From: JBGPIK01 sp041484845
GTDB lineage: Bacteria > Desulfobacterota > Binatia > UBA9968
Assembly (NCBI GenBank): GCA_041484845.1
Contig: JBGPIK010000254.1
Span: forward strand, 1-9,913
Direction: 5' to 3'
Length of the DNA: 9,913 nucleotides
Positions 6,794 through 9,913 of this stretch are shown here, piece after piece. The translations under genes were made by a program, and so were the position numbers. The notes beneath the pieces are model-generated. The model had not been told where the DNA came from. It searched no databases and was given only the letters and a program-made list of their open reading frames with translations. Each line of letters starts with the position of its first letter. Within the stretch, counting starts at the first letter, position 1.

Positions 6794-6804
6794 ATTCGAG
6801 AGAC

Positions 6805-7956
6805 ATGGCAAGTTATATACAGCATTTTGAGCGAGCGACGTTGGATGTGGGCGATTCGCGGCTTGATTTTGAACCCCTGCCCGCTGAGTTCTTAGATTTA
6901 TTGCGGGCATTCGTAACGGATACTTACCATTGTTGCACCTATCATCGACAGCGCATGGACCGAGCTGGCGTCAGGCCGGAAGCTATTGACTCTCTTGAAA
7001 ATTTCGAGCGCATTCCTCTCCTCGGCCCGGACGATGTGAGCTCCACCTCGGAGTTCAGCTTGCTGCCCGACCGCTACTTCGAGGCGATGAAGAAAGGCGG
7101 CCTCTTCGGCTTTCCACCGCAGGACCGGATCGCCAAGAAGTTCACCACCACCGGCTCGACCGGACGTCCGAAGGTGGCATACTACAGCGTGAGCGACTGG
7201 GAGGCGGGGGCGGCTCAGATCACTCGCATGGTTTCGCACATCCCCGCGGAGAACTACTCGCGGATCTTCAACTGTTTCAATCCCGGGCACGTCGGCGGCA
7301 AGGTTTTTGAGGATACGTTCAATCGACACGGCTGCATGATCGAGAACAAGCACTTCACCCTCCAGAAACCGGAGGAAGTGATTCGCCAGCTCTACAACGG
7401 GGTGCCCGAACTCGGCGGATTCAATTGCCTACTCATGCCTCCCTGCCTTCCTCCGGGCTTGAAGGTGGGGAAGGGCGGTACTCTCGATGAGATCCTGAAT
7501 GCCGACGTCGACAACTACATCGGCGCCAAGATCAAGGTCATCATCACGGCCGGCGCGCCACGGGACCTGCCGGAGTTCCGACTAAAGGAGCGGGTCTGGG
7601 AGGCCAACGAGCTCGCCGACGCGCAGCGCGCCACGTTCGTGGATCTCTACGGTTGCGCCGAGGTCGCGCTGGCGTGCGCGGACTGCCCGCAATACGAGGG
7701 GCTGCACTTTTTTCAGGGGCACACGTACACCGAGGTCGTGAACCCCGAGACCGGGTGTCACGTGAAAAACGGCGAGCGTGGGCTCGTAGTTTTCACGGGC
7801 TTCAAACACGCCAGCCGCTACATGCGCTACATGATCGGCGACGAGGCCACGTTCGTCGAGGAACGATGCCGCTGCGGCCGCACGAGCCCGCGGCTTAGAG
7901 ACATTACCCGCGTCCTGGAGAAGGAGCGGCTACGTCAGGGCTGCGCAGCCGGTTGA
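6805..7956 (+). CDS. LuxE/PaaK-like acyl-adenylating enzyme (acyl-protein synthetase type)
   Basis: This 383-residue member of the adenylate-forming superfamily should activate a carboxylic acid with ATP to an acyl-AMP and pass the acyl group to a thiol. The phosphate-binding loop is 'TTTGSTGRPKV' (114-124). 'IITAGAP' (246-252) and 'LYGCAEVA' (281-288, the usual YGxTE position with alanine for threonine) form the adenylate pocket. 'YMIGDEATF' (342-350) precedes 'CRCGRTSPR' (355-363), the cysteine motif shared by PaaK and LuxE. The protein ends 20 residues later. It therefore lacks the roughly 100-residue C-terminal lid of phenylacetate-CoA ligases and has LuxE length instead. The neighbouring LuxC-like gene starts 4 nt after its stop, which supports a LuxE-type role handing the acyl group to the reductase. 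The acid is unknown. GC content rises from about 48-53% in the first 70 codons to 60-65% beyond. Confidence 0.82.
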   Translation: MASYIQHFERATLDVGDSRLDFEPLPAEFLDLLRAFVTDTYHCCTYHRQRMDRAGVRPEAIDSLENFERIPLLGPDDVSSTSEFSLLPDRYFEAMKKGGLFGFPPQDRIAKKFTTTGSTGRPKVAYYSVSDWEAGAAQITRMVSHIPAENYSRIFNCFNPGHVGGKVFEDTFNRHGCMIENKHFTLQKPEEVIRQLYNGVPELGGFNCLLMPPCLPPGLKVGKGGTLDEILNADVDNYIGAKIKVIITAGAPRDLPEFRLKERVWEANELADAQRATFVDLYGCAEVALACADCPQYEGLHFFQGHTYTEVVNPETGCHVKNGERGLVVFTGFKHASRYMRYMIGDEATFVEERCRCGRTSPRLRDITRVLEKERLRQGCAAG

Positions 7957-7960
7957 GACC

Positions 7961-9268
7961 ATGATCGAAAACATCCTGAACGGAGCGATCCGACCTTCGC
8001 AGAACCGCCGGGACACGGGAGAGTGGGTTCTTCCCGTCAGTCCGCCGAGCGAGACCGCCTTTGCGCTAAAGTGCATTCGCAAGAGTGTCGCCGGCGACTT
8101 CCGCGCCGCCGTCGCTGCCCTGAAGGCGATCGGCACAGGCGCGAGCTGGATCTCGGACACCGAGCTCAAAGAAATCGCCTCCAAGACCGGGAGCCCGATC
8201 AAATACATGCGGTTCTCCGTGGCCCGGATGAACCGATGGCTCGCATCGATCGAAGAGTATGTCGGGCACCTCGGCAGGATCGACGAGTTCGGGGCTTTCG
8301 GTCGTGACGCAGCGACGTACACGGGCGGCATTCCGACCGCCTTCATTCTCGCCGGCGACGACATCACGGTGGCGCCCTGGATGCTGAGTCACGCGATCCT
8401 GGCCCAGGCGAGCGCGATCATCAAGCCGAGCAGTGTCGAGCCGATCTCCGCGTTTTTGTTCGTGAAAGCGGCCGTCGAAAAGGGAATCCGGCATTTGAAC
8501 CTTCTCCACCTCGACAGCTCGGCCGAGGAGGATCGAGGCTCGATCAAGAAGATCCTCGAATCGACCGACCAGTCCGTGGTGCTCGGCGAGGACGCGACCG
8601 TCGCTCGCATCTACGGGCCCCTGCCGTTCCTGCCCACGCACAAGGCGATTCCGTACTGGAGCGGGCGCTCGGGCGTGATCGTGTTTCCCGATGCCGACCT
8701 CCCCCTGGCCGCGCGCAGCATCGTGTTCGGAGCCACGGAGGACCGGGGCAACCGTTGCATCTCGACCAAGAAGGTGTTCGCACCGCGCAACATGGCCCCG
8801 AAGCTCGAAGCCCTGCTCGTTGCCGAGGCCGACAAGCTCAAACGGGGTAGCCCTCTCGACGAAGATACCGACATCGGGACCCTCGACGTTGCGGCGCGCC
8901 ATGCCGCAGAGTCCGCTGCGGCCGACGCCGAGATGCTCTACGACAGAGATCTGATTCTCGCGCGTAGTGGCGAGCGTTCACGTCTGATCTGCGACGAGGT
9001 ACCGTATCCGGCGGTCGGATTGCGGTATTACGATACGGAGGACCCCGTCGAGCTTGCCAATAGCTCGGTCCTCGATTCTCCCTCCAAGCGTTCCCTCGTC
9101 GTGTCGCTGTTCACGCAGAACGCGGCGACGTTCCAGGCCGCGGCCGCGCGGCTGCGAGCGTACAAGGTCGTGTGGAACACGCCGACCTCGCATCTCGATC
9201 TCGGCGCTGCCCATCAAGGGATGCACCTCTTCCTCGAGCTCATGAGGGCGAGGGATGTGCACGCCTGA
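7961..9268 (+). CDS. LuxC-like acyl-CoA/acyl-thioester reductase (aldehyde dehydrogenase fold)
   Basis: This 435-residue protein should reduce an acyl-thioester to an aldehyde with NAD(P)H. The cofactor-side motif 'AIIKPSSVEP' (152-161) and the catalytic segment 'DRGNRCISTKKV' (261-272, nucleophile C266) mark the aldehyde dehydrogenase superfamily. 'EDPVELANSS' (360-369) and 'VVWNTPTS' (403-410) match its C-terminal core. At the position of the 'ELGGK' general-base glutamate it has 'SGRSG' (234-238), so it lacks the residue hydrolytic aldehyde dehydrogenases need; acylating enzymes and LuxC also lack it. The N-terminal helical part with 'ASWISDTELKEIASKTG' (61-77) resembles LuxC rather than ordinary aldehyde dehydrogenases. 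Its ATG follows the LuxE-like stop by 4 nt without a good ribosome site of its own, so translational coupling is likely. It ends 16 nt from the convergent gene. Confidence 0.82.
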   Translation: MIENILNGAIRPSQNRRDTGEWVLPVSPPSETAFALKCIRKSVAGDFRAAVAALKAIGTGASWISDTELKEIASKTGSPIKYMRFSVARMNRWLASIEEYVGHLGRIDEFGAFGRDAATYTGGIPTAFILAGDDITVAPWMLSHAILAQASAIIKPSSVEPISAFLFVKAAVEKGIRHLNLLHLDSSAEEDRGSIKKILESTDQSVVLGEDATVARIYGPLPFLPTHKAIPYWSGRSGVIVFPDADLPLAARSIVFGATEDRGNRCISTKKVFAPRNMAPKLEALLVAEADKLKRGSPLDEDTDIGTLDVAARHAAESAAADAEMLYDRDLILARSGERSRLICDEVPYPAVGLRYYDTEDPVELANSSVLDSPSKRSLVVSLFTQNAATFQAAAARLRAYKVVWNTPTSHLDLGAAHQGMHLFLELMRARDVHA

Positions 9269-9284
9269 CGGCGCGTGCGCGATG

Positions 9285-9913
9285 TTACCAGGAGGCAGCC
9301 TCTTCCTCGACGGAGCCGGTCTCGGCGCGCTTAACCTCGCGTTCGTAGGCTAAGAGAACGAGCGTGCGAAGCTTCTCGATGTCCTTCGGAGCGCTGAAGT
9401 ACACCCGGCTTCTGCCGAACACATCGGGCACCGCTTCGACGGTAAAGCCCGGCGACAACTTGGCGGCCCGTTCGACGGGCAGGCGGGTAACCAATGAATG
9501 GCGGCGCGTGTCACAGAACGCCCGCAAAAACCATTGTTCGGGCGAGCCGATGTTGATGCCGAAATAGTATACTGCGTCCTTGTACTGAACTGGATATTTT
9601 GCCGCGTACGGAGAGTCGGCGCACAAGCGCTTAATCGTTTCGTAAACTTCGATCTCTTCGCCTGTGGTCACCAAAGAAGCACTCGCAATATAATCGAACA
9701 ATGTAAAAAACATTTGGCTGATTTCACCAGCCAATTCGACAGCAGCACGCCACTCCTGTGGCGATCGGCATACATTAAGCAGCGCAATACGCAATTGCTC
9801 GGCGTGCTCGACATCGGCGCCAGAGTGGAGAATCCAAAACTGCTCCGCTTCCGATGACAAATTCAAATGCCGTAATCCGGCAACAATTACGTCGCAAATA
9901 GGTGCGAAGGATA
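9285..9913 (-). CDS. C-terminal part of a heme-oxygenase-like diiron (HDO/CADD-type) protein with an extra C-terminal domain; 5' end off the window
   Basis: The frame is open to the window edge. An apparent TTG start at 9866 is not needed, because the residues before it (CDVIVAGLRHL) look like the continuous preceding helix. 'LHSGADVEHAEQL' contains H-xxx-D-xx-H (codons at 9825-9827, 9813-9815 and 9804-9806). This spacing matches the last metal-ligand cluster of CADD-like heme-oxygenase-fold diiron enzymes, relatives of TenA and PqqC. The usual final helix follows ('EISQMFFTLFDYIAS'). The earlier ligands (Glu, His, Glu) should lie beyond 9913. After the fold should end there are about 130 more residues containing 'VYETIKRL', 'SPEQWFLRAF' and 'DIEKLRTLVLLAYERE'. 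I do not recognise this domain; the layout faintly recalls small DUF5655/DUF1801-like domains. It converges on the LuxC-like gene with a 16-nt gap and no visible terminator between them. Confidence 0.62.
   Translation of the reverse strand, partial: SFAPICDVIVAGLRHLNLSSEAEQFWILHSGADVEHAEQLRIALLNVCRSPQEWRAAVELAGEISQMFFTLFDYIASASLVTTGEEIEVYETIKRLCADSPYAAKYPVQYKDAVYYFGINIGSPEQWFLRAFCDTRRHSLVTRLPVERAAKLSPGFTVEAVPDVFGRSRVYFSAPKDIEKLRTLVLLAYEREVKRAETGSVEEEAASW

Larger units (their letters stand above)
6125..6804. other. Gap between methyltransferase and acyl-activating gene, with transposon debris
   Basis: This 680-nt stretch has no intact gene that I can support. The only interpretable content is a probable transposase fragment on the minus strand (6335-6430). 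Overlapping short frames on both strands between 6500 and 6790 have no ribosome sites or known motifs. I found no clear promoter for the downstream gene pair and no terminator for the methyltransferase. Confidence 0.5.

Noticed and set aside
6584..6895. Plus-strand frame with WPFGF and FTLAAYLSRDIKRAV, recalling the C-terminal end of IS1182-type transposases
   Set aside because: The spacing between the two blocks is too short, the usual flanking residues are missing, and the frame runs into the LuxE-like gene. It could be decayed transposon sequence but is too weak to annotate.
8066..8902. Long minus-strand frame (278 codons) inside the LuxC-like gene
   Set aside because: It is antisense to a gene with clear aldehyde dehydrogenase motifs. 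High GC at third positions produces such mirror frames, and its translation is low-complexity and motif-free.

Overview
The window looks like a chromosomal stretch of a soil- or sponge-type, mid-GC, Gram-negative-like bacterium. The evidence is an FbpA/FbpB-type importer with a cleavable signal peptide, an acyl-CoA dehydrogenase, long non-coding gaps and several decayed palindromic repeats. Hand counts of single 60-base lines range from about 48% to 65% GC. Proteobacteria and environmental phyla such as Tectomicrobia/Entotheonella, Binatota or Rokubacteria would all fit, but no marker here decides between them.

Layout. Positions 1-366 hold no supported gene, only decayed repeats, including a 53-bp tandem repeat. 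Three minus-strand genes follow, read right to left: an acyl-CoA dehydrogenase (4694-3531), a periplasmic solute-binding protein (3372-2278) and a fused two-domain ABC permease (2094-367). A palindromic repeat sits between the last two, and no ATPase gene is present. Positions 4719-5443 are a gap of about 0.7 kb with a degenerate inverted-repeat element and a possible 28-residue gene remnant. A class I SAM methyltransferase on the plus strand (5444-6124) is followed by another gap of about 0.7 kb containing what looks like a degraded IS1595-type transposase start. Next come two tightly linked plus-strand genes, a LuxE/PaaK-like acyl-adenylating enzyme (6805-7956) and a LuxC-like acyl reductase of the aldehyde dehydrogenase fold (7961-9268). 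A minus-strand gene (9285 to beyond 9913) meets them tail to tail. It carries the HxxxDxxH metal-ligand cluster of heme-oxygenase-like diiron enzymes, plus an extra C-terminal domain I do not recognise.

How the genes may work together. The right half is the most interesting part. The LuxE-like and LuxC-like proteins are the core of a carboxylic acid reductase: acid to acyl-AMP, then acyl-thioester, then aldehyde. No luciferase (luxAB) or acyl-transferase (luxD) gene accompanies them in the window. A methyltransferase and a probable diiron oxidase/oxygenase flank the pair, which suggests a small specialised-metabolism locus rather than bioluminescence. That grouping is inference; the strands and the gaps argue against one operon. 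The left half is a separate import/catabolism block for an unknown substrate, probably a carboxylic acid or a metal.
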